This document shows, one piece after another, positions 44,250 through 54,502 of a stretch of 64,000 nucleotides of DNA. The stretch lies in assembly GCF_004514475.2 (NCBI RefSeq), contig NZ_MYFO02000001.1, positions 558,001-622,000 on the forward strand, given 5' to 3'. Source of the DNA: Paenibacillus athensensis (lineage in GTDB: Bacteria; Bacillota; Bacilli; Paenibacillales; NBRC-103111). The notes under the pieces were generated by a model. That model had not been told where the DNA came from. It ran no database searches and saw nothing but the letters and a program-made list of their open reading frames with translations. A program made the position numbers and the translations under genes. The first letter of the stretch is position 1; every line of letters starts with the position of its first letter.

Positions 44250-44269
44250 CCGATGCCGGAGGCACCGAT
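44250..44269 (-). terminator. Terminator of dapA
   Basis: CGGTGCC/GGCATCG stem with a 3-base loop on the minus strand, then GTTTTCTTTTTTT, within 35 bases of the dapA stop. Confidence 0.8.
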
Positions 44270-44282
44270 CCTTTAGGCGTTA

Positions 44283-45146
44283 TCATTCAAAAAGAGATTG
44301 GATGAATTGTCCTTCTTGCTCGGATACCGGAACTAGCGGCAGTCTTACGCCTCCCGTATGAACGCCTTTCAGAGCCAAGGCATGCTTGATCGGCGCAGGG
44401 CTTGGTACACGGAAAATGCCGGTAAATACCGGGTGCAGCTTACGATGCAGTTCTCCCGCTTGCTGTATGTTACCTTCTAGGTAATACTTTATCATAGATT
44501 GCATCTCTTTTCCAATCACATGGCTCGCCACGCTGACAATGCCGTGACAGCCGATCGCCAGCGCTGCCAGTGTATGGCTGTCTTCGCCGCTGTACACGAC
44601 AAAACCCTCGGGAGCGCCATTGAGAATGCGCGTCAGCTGATCAATGCCGGCGCAGTCCTTTGTCGCCACGATATTGGGCAGTGCCGCCAAGCGAAGCGTC
44701 GTATCGGCATCGAGATTGACGCCGGTGCGGCCAGGTACGTTATACAGCATAATCGGCAGGCTGACCGCTTCAGCAACCGCTTTATAGTGCTGATACAGCC
44801 CTTCCTGTGACGGACGGTTATAATAAGGGGTTACGACCAGCAAAGCGTCGACGCCCAGTTTCTCCACCTTTTGCGAAAAATGAATCGTATGCGCTGTGTC
44901 GTTGCTGCCTGTGCCTGCAATAATTTTGCAGCGACCGCGGGCGTAACGTACGGCGGCTTCGATGAGCTGCAGCTTCTCCTCTTCGGTCAACGTCGGCGAT
45001 TCTCCCGTCGTGCCGCAAATCACGAGGCTATCCGTTTGCTGCTCCTCGATCAAATATTGGATCAGTGGCTCCACTTGGCTCCAATTGACTTGCAGCCGCT
45101 CGTCAAACGGGGTCACCATCGCTGTGACTACTCTTCCGAAATCCAC
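44283..45146 (-). CDS. dapA: 4-hydroxy-tetrahydrodipicolinate synthase
   Basis: This 287-residue aldolase condenses aspartate semialdehyde with pyruvate. Active-site segments are CGTTGESPTLTEEE, VTPYYNRPSQEGLYQHY (Tyr) and NIVATKDCAGI, whose Lys forms the Schiff base. The product feeds lysine, meso-DAP and, via SpoVFAB, spore dipicolinate. The GTG at 45146 follows GGAGG; the longer frame has no family support. It is last in the spoVFA-spoVFB-asd-dapG-dapA order. Confidence 0.96.
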   Translation of the reverse strand: MDFGRVVTAMVTPFDERLQVNWSQVEPLIQYLIEEQQTDSLVICGTTGESPTLTEEEKLQLIEAAVRYARGRCKIIAGTGSNDTAHTIHFSQKVEKLGVDALLVVTPYYNRPSQEGLYQHYKAVAEAVSLPIMLYNVPGRTGVNLDADTTLRLAALPNIVATKDCAGIDQLTRILNGAPEGFVVYSGEDSHTLAALAIGCHGIVSVASHVIGKEMQSMIKYYLEGNIQQAGELHRKLHPVFTGIFRVPSPAPIKHALALKGVHTGGVRLPLVPVSEQEGQFIQSLFE

Positions 45147-45175
45147 CGTAACACGCCTCCTACATGTACTAAATT

Positions 45176-46390
45176 TTACTTGTGCAAGTGAAATCGCTGA
45201 TGCAGCGCTCTGACCGCACCGATCATGTCCTTGCCGTGGACAAGCACCCAAATGGTCGTATTGGAATCGGCCGATTGCAAAATCGCGATGTCTTCTTCCG
45301 TGAGCGCTTCGACAATGTGCGCCATGATGCCGGGCACCCCGTTCATCCCACCGCCGATGATTGATACTTTGGCGCAGCCGCTTAACGTCCGGGGCTCATA
45401 GCCCTGTTCCTTGAGCAGCTTCACCGCTTTATCGGCTTCGTGGTCAAATACGGTATACGTAACGCCGGACGGATTCACATTAATAAAATCAACGCTGATT
45501 TGATGCAGCGCCATCGTTTTGAACACCTTGAGCTGCAGGTCAAAATGCCCTTCGGTGGCGGCGACATAAATTTGCGTAATATTCGTAAATTGGGCAATGC
45601 CTGTAACGTGCCGATCCTTTACCGTGCTGGCATCGGCGCCAGCTCCTTCCGCAGCGACGAGCGTCCCCTTGCTTTTGGAAAAGGTGGAGCGCACGCGAAT
45701 CGGAATGTTCGCTTGCATCGCGACCTCGACGGCGCGTGGATGAATCACTTTGGCGCCGTTGTGCGCCATATTGCAAATTTCGCCGAAGCTGACACACGCT
45801 AAAGGACGAGCGTCTTCGACAATCCGCGGATCGGCGGTCAGAATGCCGTCAACATCGGTAAAAATATCGACCGCTTCTGCCTGCAGCGCTGCGCCTAGCG
45901 CCGTCGCGGACGTATCGCTGCCCCCACGTCCGAGCGTGGTCAGCTCCTGCTTGCTTGTAACTCCCTGGAAGCCTGTGACGATAACCACTTGACCGCGTTC
46001 CAGCAGCTCCAGAATACGACTTGGCTGGATCGACAAAATTTGCGCGTTGCCAAACGTTTCGTTCGTCTGGACGCCCGCCTGTCCGCCGGTCAATACGGTC
46101 GATGAAATGCCCTCCGACGCGAGCAGGCTGCATAGCTGAACTGCGGAAATCATCTCTCCGCAGCCCAGCAGCAAATCCCGCTCCCGCGCCGGAAGCCGGT
46201 CTTCACTGTCCTTGACGAGCTCCAGCAGCGTATCCGTTGCGTAAGGCTCGCCTTTTCTTCCCATCGCTGAAACGACAACTACCAATTGATATGCTTCCGC
46301 TAGCGCGTCTTTGATATGATCGATGACGTGACCTCTGGCTTGAACGGTGGAAAGCGAAGTACCCCCAAATTTCTGCACGAGAATTCGCAT
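45176..46390 (-). CDS. dapG: Aspartate kinase (DapG type)
   Basis: This 404-residue aspartokinase has the N-terminal kinase motif VQKFGGTSL, the substrate segment GGSDTSATAL, the FTDVDGILTADPRIV loop and tandem ACT domains at the C-terminus (from about 265). In B. subtilis DapG is the diaminopimelate-sensitive isozyme encoded in the dipicolinate operon, and the same context holds here. The ATG at 46390 gives the family start MRILVQKFGG. Confidence 0.95.
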   Translation of the reverse strand: MRILVQKFGGTSLSTVQARGHVIDHIKDALAEAYQLVVVVSAMGRKGEPYATDTLLELVKDSEDRLPARERDLLLGCGEMISAVQLCSLLASEGISSTVLTGGQAGVQTNETFGNAQILSIQPSRILELLERGQVVIVTGFQGVTSKQELTTLGRGGSDTSATALGAALQAEAVDIFTDVDGILTADPRIVEDARPLACVSFGEICNMAHNGAKVIHPRAVEVAMQANIPIRVRSTFSKSKGTLVAAEGAGADASTVKDRHVTGIAQFTNITQIYVAATEGHFDLQLKVFKTMALHQISVDFINVNPSGVTYTVFDHEADKAVKLLKEQGYEPRTLSGCAKVSIIGGGMNGVPGIMAHIVEALTEEDIAILQSADSNTTIWVLVHGKDMIGAVRALHQRFHLHK

Positions 46391-46441
46391 GAGTGCTTCC
46401 CCCATATTCACGCCCCGCCGCTTGCCTAAGCGGCAGCGCCA

Positions 46442-47479
46442 TTATTGTTCTATAGCAATATATTCGGCAATTTGCACGGCATTCCACGCTGCGCCCTTGA
46501 GCAGATTATCCGAAACGATCCACATGTTCAATGCGCGAGGGTTGCCCAAATCGCGGCGAACGCGGCCGACGAACGTCTCCAGCTTGCCGGCGGCGTCGGT
46601 AGCCAGCGGATATTGCTGCTCCTGCGGATTGTCGCATAGCACAATACCGGGCGCGTCGGCGAGCAGCTGTTTGACTTCTTCCAGATCGAAGTCGCTTTTC
46701 AGCTCGACGTAAACGGATTCGGAGTGGCCGTAGACGACCGGGATACGCACGCAAGTAGCCGTAACGTCGATCGAATCGTCGCCCATAATTTTTTTCGTTT
46801 CGAGAATCATTTTCATTTCTTCGTTGGTAAAGCCGTTCTCATGAAACTTGTCGATTTGCGGAATCGCGTTGAAGGCGATCTGATGCTTCACCGGCAGCGA
46901 GCCGACCGGCAAAATATCAGGATTCGCTTCGCGGCCTTCCAGCACTTCCTTCGACTGTCTGAGCATTTCCTGAATCGCTTTCGCTCCCGCGCCGGATACG
47001 GCCTGGTAGGTGGATACGATGATGCGCGAAATGCCAAAGCGATCATACAGCGGCTTCAACGCAGCGACCATTTGAATCGTCGAGCAGTTCGGATTGGCGA
47101 TAATGCCCTTGTGTTCGTTGATTTTGTCGACGTTGACTTCCGGCACGACCAGCGGCGTTTCCGGATCCATGCGGTAAGCGCTCGTGTTGTCGATGCAAAT
47201 GGTGCCTGCTTGGACCGCATGCGGAGCCAGCGCCTTGGATACGTCTCCTCCGGCGCTGAACAACGCGATATCGATGCCCTCAAAGCTGGACGGCGTCGCT
47301 TCCTCCACCGTCAGCTCGCGGCCCTTAAACAAAATCTTGCTTCCGGCCGAACGGGCCGAGGAAAGCAGCTTCAATTCCTTCAGGGGGAAATTCCGCTCAT
47401 CCAGTAAACGAATAATTTGTTCTCCTACGGCGCCGGTAGCGCCGACAACTGCGACGTTAAATAGTTTTTGGTTCGACAT
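46442..47479 (-). CDS. asd: Aspartate-semialdehyde dehydrogenase
   Basis: This 345-residue NADPH enzyme makes aspartate semialdehyde. The N-terminal Rossmann motif is VVGATGAVGEQIIRLL, the catalytic Cys is in NPNCSTIQMV and substrate binding is in VSTYQAVSGAGAKA. The catalytic His is probably in the VYGHSESV segment. It supplies DapA in the same operon. Confidence 0.96.
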   Translation of the reverse strand: MSNQKLFNVAVVGATGAVGEQIIRLLDERNFPLKELKLLSSARSAGSKILFKGRELTVEEATPSSFEGIDIALFSAGGDVSKALAPHAVQAGTICIDNTSAYRMDPETPLVVPEVNVDKINEHKGIIANPNCSTIQMVAALKPLYDRFGISRIIVSTYQAVSGAGAKAIQEMLRQSKEVLEGREANPDILPVGSLPVKHQIAFNAIPQIDKFHENGFTNEEMKMILETKKIMGDDSIDVTATCVRIPVVYGHSESVYVELKSDFDLEEVKQLLADAPGIVLCDNPQEQQYPLATDAAGKLETFVGRVRRDLGNPRALNMWIVSDNLLKGAAWNAVQIAEYIAIEQ

Positions 47480-47518
47480 AGCTCTGTCCTCTCCCCTGTT
47501 ATGATGTGCGTAAAGCTA

Positions 47519-48112
47519 TTAATATTGAAATCTCTCAATAATCATCGGCTGCAGCTGCCGGCCTTCCAGAGCAGCTTCGCAGGTTTCCTTGATCAAGTCC
47601 ATGCGGGCGACCAGGGAATTGGGCTTCGCTCCCGGCGCGTCTTGACCAAAGGGCACGAAATAAATATTTTTGGTGATCAGCAGCTTGGCGATGTTCGTTG
47701 CGTTCAGTCCCAAGCCGTCATTGGTGGAAATGGCCAGCACAAGGGGGCGCTGGTTGCGCATTTGCGCTTTAGCCGCCATCAGCACCGGGCTTTCCGTCAA
47801 TGCGTTGGCCAGCTTGCTCGTCGTATTGCCCGTGCATGGCGCAATGACCATCACATCCAGCAGCTTCGACGGGCCGAGCGGTTCCGCATCTACAATAGTA
47901 GAAATAATATCATTGCCGGTTATATCGCGTAACTGCTTCTGCCAATCCGCCGATTTGCCGAAGCGAGTATCGGTTGTGAGGATCGAATTCGAAACGATCG
48001 GGACGACGTTTGCTCCCCCGTCTACGAATCTCTGAATTTGCGGCATAACTTCTTCCAACGTACAATGAGAGCCGGTTAACGCGTAACCGACTGTTTTCCC
48101 CTGCCAATTCAT
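47519..48112 (-). CDS. spoVFB: Dipicolinate synthase subunit B
   Basis: This 197-residue flavoprotein-like subunit of dipicolinate synthase starts MNWQGKTVGYALTGSHCTLEEV and has the flavin-binding-type APCTGNTTSKLANALT. With SpoVFA it oxidises dihydrodipicolinate to dipicolinic acid in the mother cell. Its ATG overlaps the spoVFA stop by four bases. Confidence 0.96.
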   Translation of the reverse strand: MNWQGKTVGYALTGSHCTLEEVMPQIQRFVDGGANVVPIVSNSILTTDTRFGKSADWQKQLRDITGNDIISTIVDAEPLGPSKLLDVMVIAPCTGNTTSKLANALTESPVLMAAKAQMRNQRPLVLAISTNDGLGLNATNIAKLLITKNIYFVPFGQDAPGAKPNSLVARMDLIKETCEAALEGRQLQPMIIERFQY

Positions 48113-49008
48113 TCCACATCGCTCCTGTCTTTGAAGTCTTCCTCAATAAGCTGGCTCAGGACGTTCGCCATGATACGGCCAGCTGTTTTCGGTGCGACAA
48201 TGCCAGGCAAACCGGGCGCGAGCATCGCTTTGACGCCCCGCTTCTCCGCAAAACGGAAGTCCGTTCCGCCGGGTTTGGAGGCCAAATCGATGATCACCGC
48301 GCGATGTGGGATATTGGTAATAACTTGCGCTGTGACTATCATAGTCGGAATTGTGTTAAAAAGCAAGTCAATATTGCCCACTTCCGGGTACAAATCTCTC
48401 GTATAAAACGGTTGAAAACCCATTTCCCAAGCGCGGGCAAAATGCTCCGGTTTGCGCACGCCGACCTTGACGGTCGAGCCCAATCCCTGCAAGGTTTTAG
48501 CCATCGTGAAGCCAGTGCGGCCAAAGCCAAGCACCATGCTCACCGACCCGTGAATCGTAATGTCCGTGTTTTGAATCGCCATCATCAAAGCGCCTTCGGC
48601 AGTCGGAATCGAGTTGTAGATAGCCACGTCGTCGCGGTCAAACAGTTCGACCAGCTCAATCTGATGAGCTGCGCACAGGCGTTTCAGGTAGCTTTTGGCC
48701 ATTCCTGTGTACACCTTGGCATGTTTGGGAAGCGCGGCCACATGCTCGTCGCCGAGCACCATTTCCTCTGTGGAAAAAATCGAATCGATCTGTCCGCTAT
48801 CGTCGGTACCTACGGCCGGCAGCACCAGCGCATCCATCCCACTGAGCAGCTCGGGCTTCAGCTTCGCTTGCGTCACCCCGCTGAACGGTCTTCCCAAATT
48901 ATCGAAGCCGATCAAGGTAACGGTCGCATCCAACTCGGTAAATTTCTGAATCACTTCGAGCTGCCGGGCGTCGCCGCCTATAAAAGCAACCGAAATTCCA
49001 GTAAGCAT
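48109..49008 (-). CDS. spoVFA: Dipicolinate synthase subunit A
   Basis: This 299-residue NAD(P)-binding subunit has an N-terminal segment ISVAFIGGDARQLEVIQKF and the Rossmann GxGxxG in VLGFGRTGFTMAKTLQGLG. It makes spore dipicolinate with SpoVFB. The ATG at 49008 is used; a GTG 12 bases upstream is possible. A sigma-K promoter lies just upstream, consistent with late mother-cell expression. Confidence 0.96.
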   Translation of the reverse strand: MLTGISVAFIGGDARQLEVIQKFTELDATVTLIGFDNLGRPFSGVTQAKLKPELLSGMDALVLPAVGTDDSGQIDSIFSTEEMVLGDEHVAALPKHAKVYTGMAKSYLKRLCAAHQIELVELFDRDDVAIYNSIPTAEGALMMAIQNTDITIHGSVSMVLGFGRTGFTMAKTLQGLGSTVKVGVRKPEHFARAWEMGFQPFYTRDLYPEVGNIDLLFNTIPTMIVTAQVITNIPHRAVIIDLASKPGGTDFRFAEKRGVKAMLAPGLPGIVAPKTAGRIMANVLSQLIEEDFKDRSDVE

Positions 49009-49046
49009 TCCTTCTTGCACCCCTTTCTCGGTTCGTATCGATACGT

Positions 49047-49075
49047 TATAGTATGCTTGCGCCTAAAAATGGGTG
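49047..49075 (-). promoter_or_regulatory. Sigma-K (mother cell) promoter of spoVFA
   Basis: On the minus strand AC is followed after 17 bases by CATACTATA, which fits the sigma-K pattern AC-N16/17-CATANNNTA, about 40 bases before the start codon. spoVFA-spoVFB are sigma-K genes in B. subtilis. Confidence 0.7.
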
Positions 49076-49159
49076 ACGACCGCACAGCGGCAACCCGCAA
49101 ACCGACCGCAGGTGCAATTTCGGAACAGCTGATGTGAAAAAGGGAACGGAATATAAAAA

Positions 49160-49189
49160 AACCTTCCACGACCTGGGTCATGGAAGGTT
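49160..49189 (-). terminator. Terminator of dut
   Basis: AACCTTCCA/TGGAAGGTT perfect 9-bp stem with a 12-base loop, then TTTTTTT on the minus strand. It insulates the spoVF operon from the housekeeping block upstream. Confidence 0.9.
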
Positions 49190-49216
49190 CTTGCTTGAGT
49201 CTGCGTGAGGACCGGA

Positions 49217-49672
49217 TCAACGGCCCGTATGTCCGAAGCCGCCGGAGCCGCGCACGGTATCGGACAGCTCCGCCACTTCGCGCAGCTCGGTTTGCGGCAC
49301 AAGCTGGAAGACCATCTGGGCGATTCGCTCGCCGCGCTGAATCGTAAACGGCTCTTGCCCGTGATTGATCAGCAGCACTTTCACTTCGCCGCGGTAATCG
49401 GCGTCGATCGTGCCGGGTGAATTGAGCGTGGTGATGCCATGCTTGTAGGCCAGACCGCTGCGCGGGCGGATCTGCGCCTCCAGCTCGACCGGCATCGCCA
49501 GCGCGAAGCCCGTCGGAATGAGCTGGCGTTCGCCCGGCTGCAGGACGACCGGCTCGCCGACGGCGGCGTGCAGATCGTAGCCGCTGGCGGCAGCGGACAT
49601 TTTTTGCGGCACAGGCACGTCTTCATGGCCCGACAGCTTGATGAATTCGACGATATAACTAACGGATGACAA
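49217..49672 (-). CDS. dut: dUTP diphosphatase
   Basis: This 151-residue trimeric dUTPase has all five family motifs: [39 protein letters not shown] and a C-terminal [10 protein letters not shown]. It keeps uracil out of DNA and makes dUMP. Its start overlaps the end of the M16 peptidase gene by 14 bases, so they are coupled. B. subtilis has ymxH in this place. Confidence 0.96.
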   Translation of the reverse strand: MSSVSYIVEFIKLSGHEDVPVPQKMSAAASGYDLHAAVGEPVVLQPGERQLIPTGFALAMPVELEAQIRPRSGLAYKHGITTLNSPGTIDADYRGEVKVLLINHGQEPFTIQRGERIAQMVFQLVPQTELREVAELSDTVRGSGGFGHTGR

Positions 49673-50915
49673 GCTGATCCCTCCTGAACGATTTCAAGGC
49701 GTCGTCGGCGTTTCCGACCATCGCCAGCGCGAACGGCGAAGCAAACAGCTTGGCGGTCAATTCGCGAATATGCTCCATTTGCACGCTTTCAATGCGGGCA
49801 ATCATTTCATCCAGCGTATAGTGCTTGCCGGTCATCAGCTCGTTTTTGCCAAGCCGGTTCATCCGGCTGCTGGTGCTTTCGAGGCTGAGAATCAGGCTGC
49901 CCTTGAGCTGCTCTTTACCTTTGGTCAGCTCGGCGTCGGTCATGCCCTTGTGGGCGATTTCGTGCAGCAGCTCCAGCGTCACCTTTAACACTTCATCGGT
50001 TTGCTTGGGCGCGGTACCCGTATAAATCGTAAACATGCCGCTATCAATATGCGAGGAATGATACGAATAAACGGAATAAGCCAGTCCTCTTTTTTCGCGA
50101 ATTTCCTGAAAAAGCCGCGAGCTCATACCGCCGCCGATGGCATTGTTCAGCAACACCATCGAATACAGATTGTCGGCGTGCATCGATAGTCCCGGAAGCG
50201 ACAAGCAAATGTGGTTTTGCTCGGTTTTCTTTTGATGGAAAATCAGTTCACCGAGAAAATCCGGCTCAACGTAGTCCGACTCCGCCCCGGCATTGGTGAA
50301 CCCGCCGAAGTGAGACTCGATCAGCTCGCGAACGCCGTCCCCGATATTGCCGGCCAGCGAAATCACGATGTTGCCGGTGTTGTAAAATTGTTTCATATAA
50401 TTGCGCAAATCGTCCGGCTGCATGCGCGTCAGATTATCCTCGGTGCCAAGGATCGTATAGCCGAGCGGGTGAGTGCCGTAGGCCGCTTTGGCTACCAGAT
50501 CGTGGACCAGATCGTCCGGCGTATCTTCATACATCGAAATCTCTTCGAAAATGACGTTTTTCTCTTTCTCCAGCTCCTCTTCGTCGAACGTGGAGTTGAA
50601 AAACATATCGGCCAGTACGTCCATCGCCAAGGGCAGATGTTCGTCCAGGACTTTGGCGTAATAGCACGTGTACTCCTTCGAGGTAAAGGCGTTGACATTG
50701 CCGCCGATGCCGTCGAAAATTTCCGCAATATCCTTCGCCGAATGGCGTTCCGTGCCCTTGAACAGCATATGCTCGATGAAGTGGGAAATGCCGTTGTCTT
50801 GCGGCTGTTCATTCCGAGAACCCGTCTTGACCCAGATTCCGAAGGAAACGGAGCGGAAAGTCGGAATTTGCTCCAGGATTACGCGCAATCCGTTTGGTAA
50901 GCGATATATATTCAT
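49659..50915 (-). CDS. M16 zinc peptidase (YmxG/MlpA-like)
   Basis: This 418-residue processing-peptidase-like M16 enzyme has the zinc motif HFIEH in [13 protein letters not shown] near residue 50 and the third ligand Glu in [13 protein letters not shown]. It corresponds to B. subtilis mlpA/ymxG in the pnp-ylxY-ymxG order. The ATG at 50915 follows GAGGAGG. Substrate unknown. Confidence 0.93.
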   Translation of the reverse strand: MNIYRLPNGLRVILEQIPTFRSVSFGIWVKTGSRNEQPQDNGISHFIEHMLFKGTERHSAKDIAEIFDGIGGNVNAFTSKEYTCYYAKVLDEHLPLAMDVLADMFFNSTFDEEELEKEKNVIFEEISMYEDTPDDLVHDLVAKAAYGTHPLGYTILGTEDNLTRMQPDDLRNYMKQFYNTGNIVISLAGNIGDGVRELIESHFGGFTNAGAESDYVEPDFLGELIFHQKKTEQNHICLSLPGLSMHADNLYSMVLLNNAIGGGMSSRLFQEIREKRGLAYSVYSYHSSHIDSGMFTIYTGTAPKQTDEVLKVTLELLHEIAHKGMTDAELTKGKEQLKGSLILSLESTSSRMNRLGKNELMTGKHYTLDEMIARIESVQMEHIRELTAKLFASPFALAMVGNADDALKSFRRDQLVIR

Positions 50916-50996
50916 CAGGGTTCCTCCTCGAATGCTGCGCCCATTCACGCGGATGTCGTTGCATCTTTACCAGTCTAACAAAAATGCTCGGCTGAC

Positions 50997-52040
50997 TCAA
51001 CTTCCCGCCTTGGTCGGCTCTGTCACGCGGTTGGACGACAGCAGCTCGCTGACTGTTCCTAACTGCAGCCCTTTACTTTTGATCGCCTGAATCATGCTGG
51101 GCAGTGCCCGGCTTGACGATTCGGTCGGATGCATCAGGATGAGCGAGCCGGGTTCGACGTTTTTTGCAATGCGATCGATGATCCACGACGGCTGCGGTTT
51201 TTTCCAATCCACTGTGTCGAGCGTCCACAGCACGGTTTGCAGCTTCATGTCTGAAGCCACCTGCACCGTCATCTCATTGAAGTAGCCCGATGGCGGCGCA
51301 AACAGCGTGTTGGCGACTCCCAGCTTTTTCAGCAGCGTTTCGGTCTTGGTAATTTCTTCAATTGTCTTGCTGCGGCTGATCGTCCGCATATCCTTATGCG
51401 AATAAGCATGGTTGGAAAGCTCATGGCCTGCGCTGAGAATTTGCTTCGCGGCTTCCGCGTTTTTATTCAGCCACATTCCGTCGAGGAAAAAAGTGGCGTG
51501 CACGCCTTCCTTGCGCAGCGTCTCCAGAATCGATGGCAAATATTCGTTGCCCCAAGCGACGTTGATCATCAAGCTGGCCATCGGCTTGTGCGGATTGCCG
51601 CGATAAACGGGCACAGCGCCCAAATCCTTCAGCTGCACCTTGGGCTCGGTTTCTTTCATTACATAAGAAATGGCGCCAGGCAGCAAACGCTGCTGGGCCA
51701 GCCGAAACGTCTCATCGACGTCGACCTCCAGGCCGTTGTAGCCCGGAATCGCTTTCCACACCGGATCCAGCTTGGCGTCAATCGGCGCGATCCGACGTTT
51801 GGCGGCTTCCTCCCTGATGGTCTCCAGCAGCACGCTGTCTGCTTTTGTCAGCGCCACGGCTTCACCGGACGCGAATACGGGCATCGCCGCTTCGTCGTCA
51901 TCCGGCCACACAGCCGCTGTGTAGGACGCACGTCCCGTCTGGACCGCTTCGATATACGTGCGAATGCCCGGCGTCGTCTGCAGCACAATCAACATCGCGG
52001 CCAGACTCCCGCCCAGCAGCGCCAATTTGCGTATTCTCAT
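50997..52040 (-). CDS. ylxY: Polysaccharide deacetylase-like sporulation protein YlxY
   Basis: This 347-residue protein has an N-terminal signal anchor and a C-terminal NodB-like domain (about 150-340). Metal His residues are kept in GHELSNHAYSHKDM, but the first motif, normally TFDDG, reads MINVAWGNE, so the catalytic Asp pair is missing. The family is restricted to spore formers. It may be a non-catalytic or altered deacetylase. It lies between pnp and the M16 peptidase, as in B. subtilis. Confidence 0.92.
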   Translation of the reverse strand: MRIRKLALLGGSLAAMLIVLQTTPGIRTYIEAVQTGRASYTAAVWPDDDEAAMPVFASGEAVALTKADSVLLETIREEAAKRRIAPIDAKLDPVWKAIPGYNGLEVDVDETFRLAQQRLLPGAISYVMKETEPKVQLKDLGAVPVYRGNPHKPMASLMINVAWGNEYLPSILETLRKEGVHATFFLDGMWLNKNAEAAKQILSAGHELSNHAYSHKDMRTISRSKTIEEITKTETLLKKLGVANTLFAPPSGYFNEMTVQVASDMKLQTVLWTLDTVDWKKPQPSWIIDRIAKNVEPGSLILMHPTESSSRALPSMIQAIKSKGLQLGTVSELLSSNRVTEPTKAGS

Positions 52041-52121
52041 GCCCGTCCCCCCTCTTCACTGTTGTAAGCTTATGCGTGAGCGGACAAGACTAGAACAACC
52101 GGCAGCCAGGCGGCAAACAAA

Positions 52122-52148
52122 AAAGAGACAGACGAAATCTGACTCTTT
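52122..52148 (-). terminator. Terminator of pnp
   Basis: AAAGAG-A-CAGA/TCTG-A-CTCTTT stem with a 5-base loop, then TTTTTTG on the minus strand, about 45 bases after the pnp stop. Confidence 0.9.
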
Positions 52149-52191
52149 CCTTGGTCTTGCTTATGAAGGAAGCGGGCGCTCCCGTATGGTT

Positions 52192-54294
52192 CTACGTTTG
52201 CGCCGGTACTTGTGAAACAAGCGTTGCTTTGCGCGACAGGTTGACGCGGCCTTGCTGGTCGATCTCCGTAACTTTGACCGTAATCTGGTCGCCGAGTGCC
52301 ACGACATCTTCAACTTTGGCTACACGCTCAGTCGACAGCTGCGAGATGTGCACCAGACCCTCTTTACCTGGCAAAATTTCTACGAATGCGCCAAACTTCT
52401 CGATCCGCTTGACCGTGCCCAGGTACGTTTCGCCGACGATCACTTCGCGAACGATGCCTTCGATAATCGAGCGGGCTTTTTCGTTCATCTCTTGATTGGA
52501 GGAAGCGATGAAGACGCGGCCGTCCTGCTCGATATCGATTTTTACGCCGGTTTCTTCAATAATTTTGTTGATGATTTTGCCACCTGCGCCAATCACATCG
52601 CGGATTTTGTCCGGATTGATCTGCATCGTAATGATTTTAGGCGCATACGGCGACAGCGATGTTTTCGGCTCGGCAATGCGCGACAGCATTTTGTTCAAAA
52701 TGAACATCCGGCCTTCCTTCGCTTGCGCGAGCGATTGCTCCAGAATACTGCGGCTGATACCGTCGATTTTGATATCCATTTGCAGCGCGGTTACGCCTTT
52801 GGCCGTGCCGGCTACCTTGAAGTCCATATCGCCGAGATGGTCTTCCATCCCTTGAATGTCGGACAAAATCGAGAAATGATCGCCGTCCTTGATCAAGCCC
52901 ATCGCGATGCCCGCAACCGGCGCTTTGATCGGAACGCCTGCGTCCATCAGCGCCAACGTGCTTGCGCAAATGCTCGCCTGCGACGTCGAGCCGTTCGATT
53001 CCAGCACCTCGGATACGAGACGAATCGTGTACGGGAAATCGACCTCCGACGGAATGATCGCTTCCAGCGCACGTTCGCCCAACGCGCCATGACCAATTTC
53101 GCGGCGTCCCGGCGGACGGAGCGGTCTGGCTTCGCCGACGCTGAACGGCGGGAAGTTGTAATGATGCATGAAACGCTTGCTTTCCGTCAGATCAAGTCCG
53201 TCCAGAATTTGCACGTCGCCGAGCGCACCCAGCGTACAAATGCTCAGCGCCTGCGTTTGACCGCGCGTGAACAAGCCGGAGCCGTGCGTCCGCGGCAGCA
53301 GGTTGATGTCGCATTCGATCGGACGAATTTCTTCAAGCTTACGGCCGTCCGGTCTGACTTTGTCGTGCGTGATCAAGCGGCGCACTTCTTCCTTGACGAT
53401 ATCGTAAAGCGTTTCCTTGACATCGTCCATCAAATCCGGCGTTTCCGCGTATACGTTCGTGAAATGTTCGACCGCTTCGGCGTTGACGGCGTCAATCGCT
53501 TCCTGGCGAGCATGCTTTTCAGGAATTTTAATCGCTTCAACCAGCTTGTCCTGGGCCAAAGCGCGCACAGCCGCGCTAACTTCCGCGTCAACGGCATGCA
53601 GCTTGACTTCCATCTTCGGTTTGCCGGCTTCCGCAGTCAGCGCTTCGATTTGCGCGACGATTTTGCGGATTTCGTCATGTCCGAACATGATCGCTTCCAG
53701 CATGACTTCCTCCGGCACTTCATCCGCACCGGCTTCCACCATCATAATCGCGTCTTTCGTACCGGCTACGACGAGATGCAGATCGCTTTTCTCCGCCTGC
53801 TCGGTCGTCGGGTTAATGACGAGCTGCCCATCGACACGGCCCACAATCACGCCGCCGATCGGTCCGTTAAACGGCACGTCGGAAATGCTCAGCGCAGCGG
53901 ACGTCCCGATCATGGCTGTAATCTCCGGCGAGCATTCCTGATCAACACTCATGACAATCGATACGATTTGTACGTCGTTACGGAATCCTTCCGGGAATAA
54001 CGGACGAATCGGACGGTCGGTCAACCGGCTCGCCAGAATCGCTTTCTCGCTGGGACGGCCCTCGCGTTTAATAAAGCCGCCGGGAATTTTCCCTACGGAA
54101 TACAATCTTTCTTCATAGTTCACAGTCAGCGGAAAGAAATCGAGATCCTTCGGCTCGCTGGAAGCCGTCACTGTACAGAGCACAACCGTATCGCCATAAC
54201 GGGCGGTAACGGCTGCATTGGCTTGCTTGGCCAGACGTCCCGTTTCGAGCACGAACGGTCGGCCGCCAAGGTCGAATTGCACCTGTTTTTCCAT
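52192..54294 (-). CDS. pnp: Polyribonucleotide nucleotidyltransferase (PNPase)
   Basis: This 700-residue phosphorolytic 3'-5' exoribonuclease has two RNase PH domains. The first begins [20 protein letters not shown]. The active second domain includes [13 protein letters not shown], and the catalytic acidic residues lie in [22 protein letters not shown] and S1 domains occupy about 555-690. It follows rpsO, the classic order, with GGAGGG before the ATG. Confidence 0.97.
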   Translation of the reverse strand: MEKQVQFDLGGRPFVLETGRLAKQANAAVTARYGDTVVLCTVTASSEPKDLDFFPLTVNYEERLYSVGKIPGGFIKREGRPSEKAILASRLTDRPIRPLFPEGFRNDVQIVSIVMSVDQECSPEITAMIGTSAALSISDVPFNGPIGGVIVGRVDGQLVINPTTEQAEKSDLHLVVAGTKDAIMMVEAGADEVPEEVMLEAIMFGHDEIRKIVAQIEALTAEAGKPKMEVKLHAVDAEVSAAVRALAQDKLVEAIKIPEKHARQEAIDAVNAEAVEHFTNVYAETPDLMDDVKETLYDIVKEEVRRLITHDKVRPDGRKLEEIRPIECDINLLPRTHGSGLFTRGQTQALSICTLGALGDVQILDGLDLTESKRFMHHYNFPPFSVGEARPLRPPGRREIGHGALGERALEAIIPSEVDFPYTIRLVSEVLESNGSTSQASICASTLALMDAGVPIKAPVAGIAMGLIKDGDHFSILSDIQGMEDHLGDMDFKVAGTAKGVTALQMDIKIDGISRSILEQSLAQAKEGRMFILNKMLSRIAEPKTSLSPYAPKIITMQINPDKIRDVIGAGGKIINKIIEETGVKIDIEQDGRVFIASSNQEMNEKARSIIEGIVREVIVGETYLGTVKRIEKFGAFVEILPGKEGLVHISQLSTERVAKVEDVVALGDQITVKVTEIDQQGRVNLSRKATLVSQVPAQT

Positions 54295-54418
54295 GTTTCC
54301 CTCCTTAAAATGTTCGCTTGTTCATTGTATGTATCCAAATCTTGCCGGAAGCCCAATCGTTCTATAGTTCTGCGCCTTACCTAGTATTTCCTTCTTTTCG
54401 GGTTTTAAAAATACAAGA

Positions 54419-54489
54419 AAAGCAACCACGTTGCCGCTCTTCGCCGCCTTCTCTTGAAAGAGATCCGGCCAAGGAGCAACAGGTTGCTT
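54419..54489 (-). terminator. Branched terminator between rpsO and pnp
   Basis: AAGCAACC/GGTTGCTT outer stem enclosing a second hairpin (TCTCTT/AAGAGA and flanking GC pairs), followed by TTCTTG on the minus strand. A large structured rpsO-pnp intercistronic region is expected and may be an RNase processing site. Confidence 0.65.
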
Positions 54490-54502
54490 CCCGGTGTCGC
54501 TG

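Noticed and set aside
52252-54000. 582-codon plus-strand frame
   Set aside because: It is an antisense shadow of pnp, which has complete family motifs on the minus strand.
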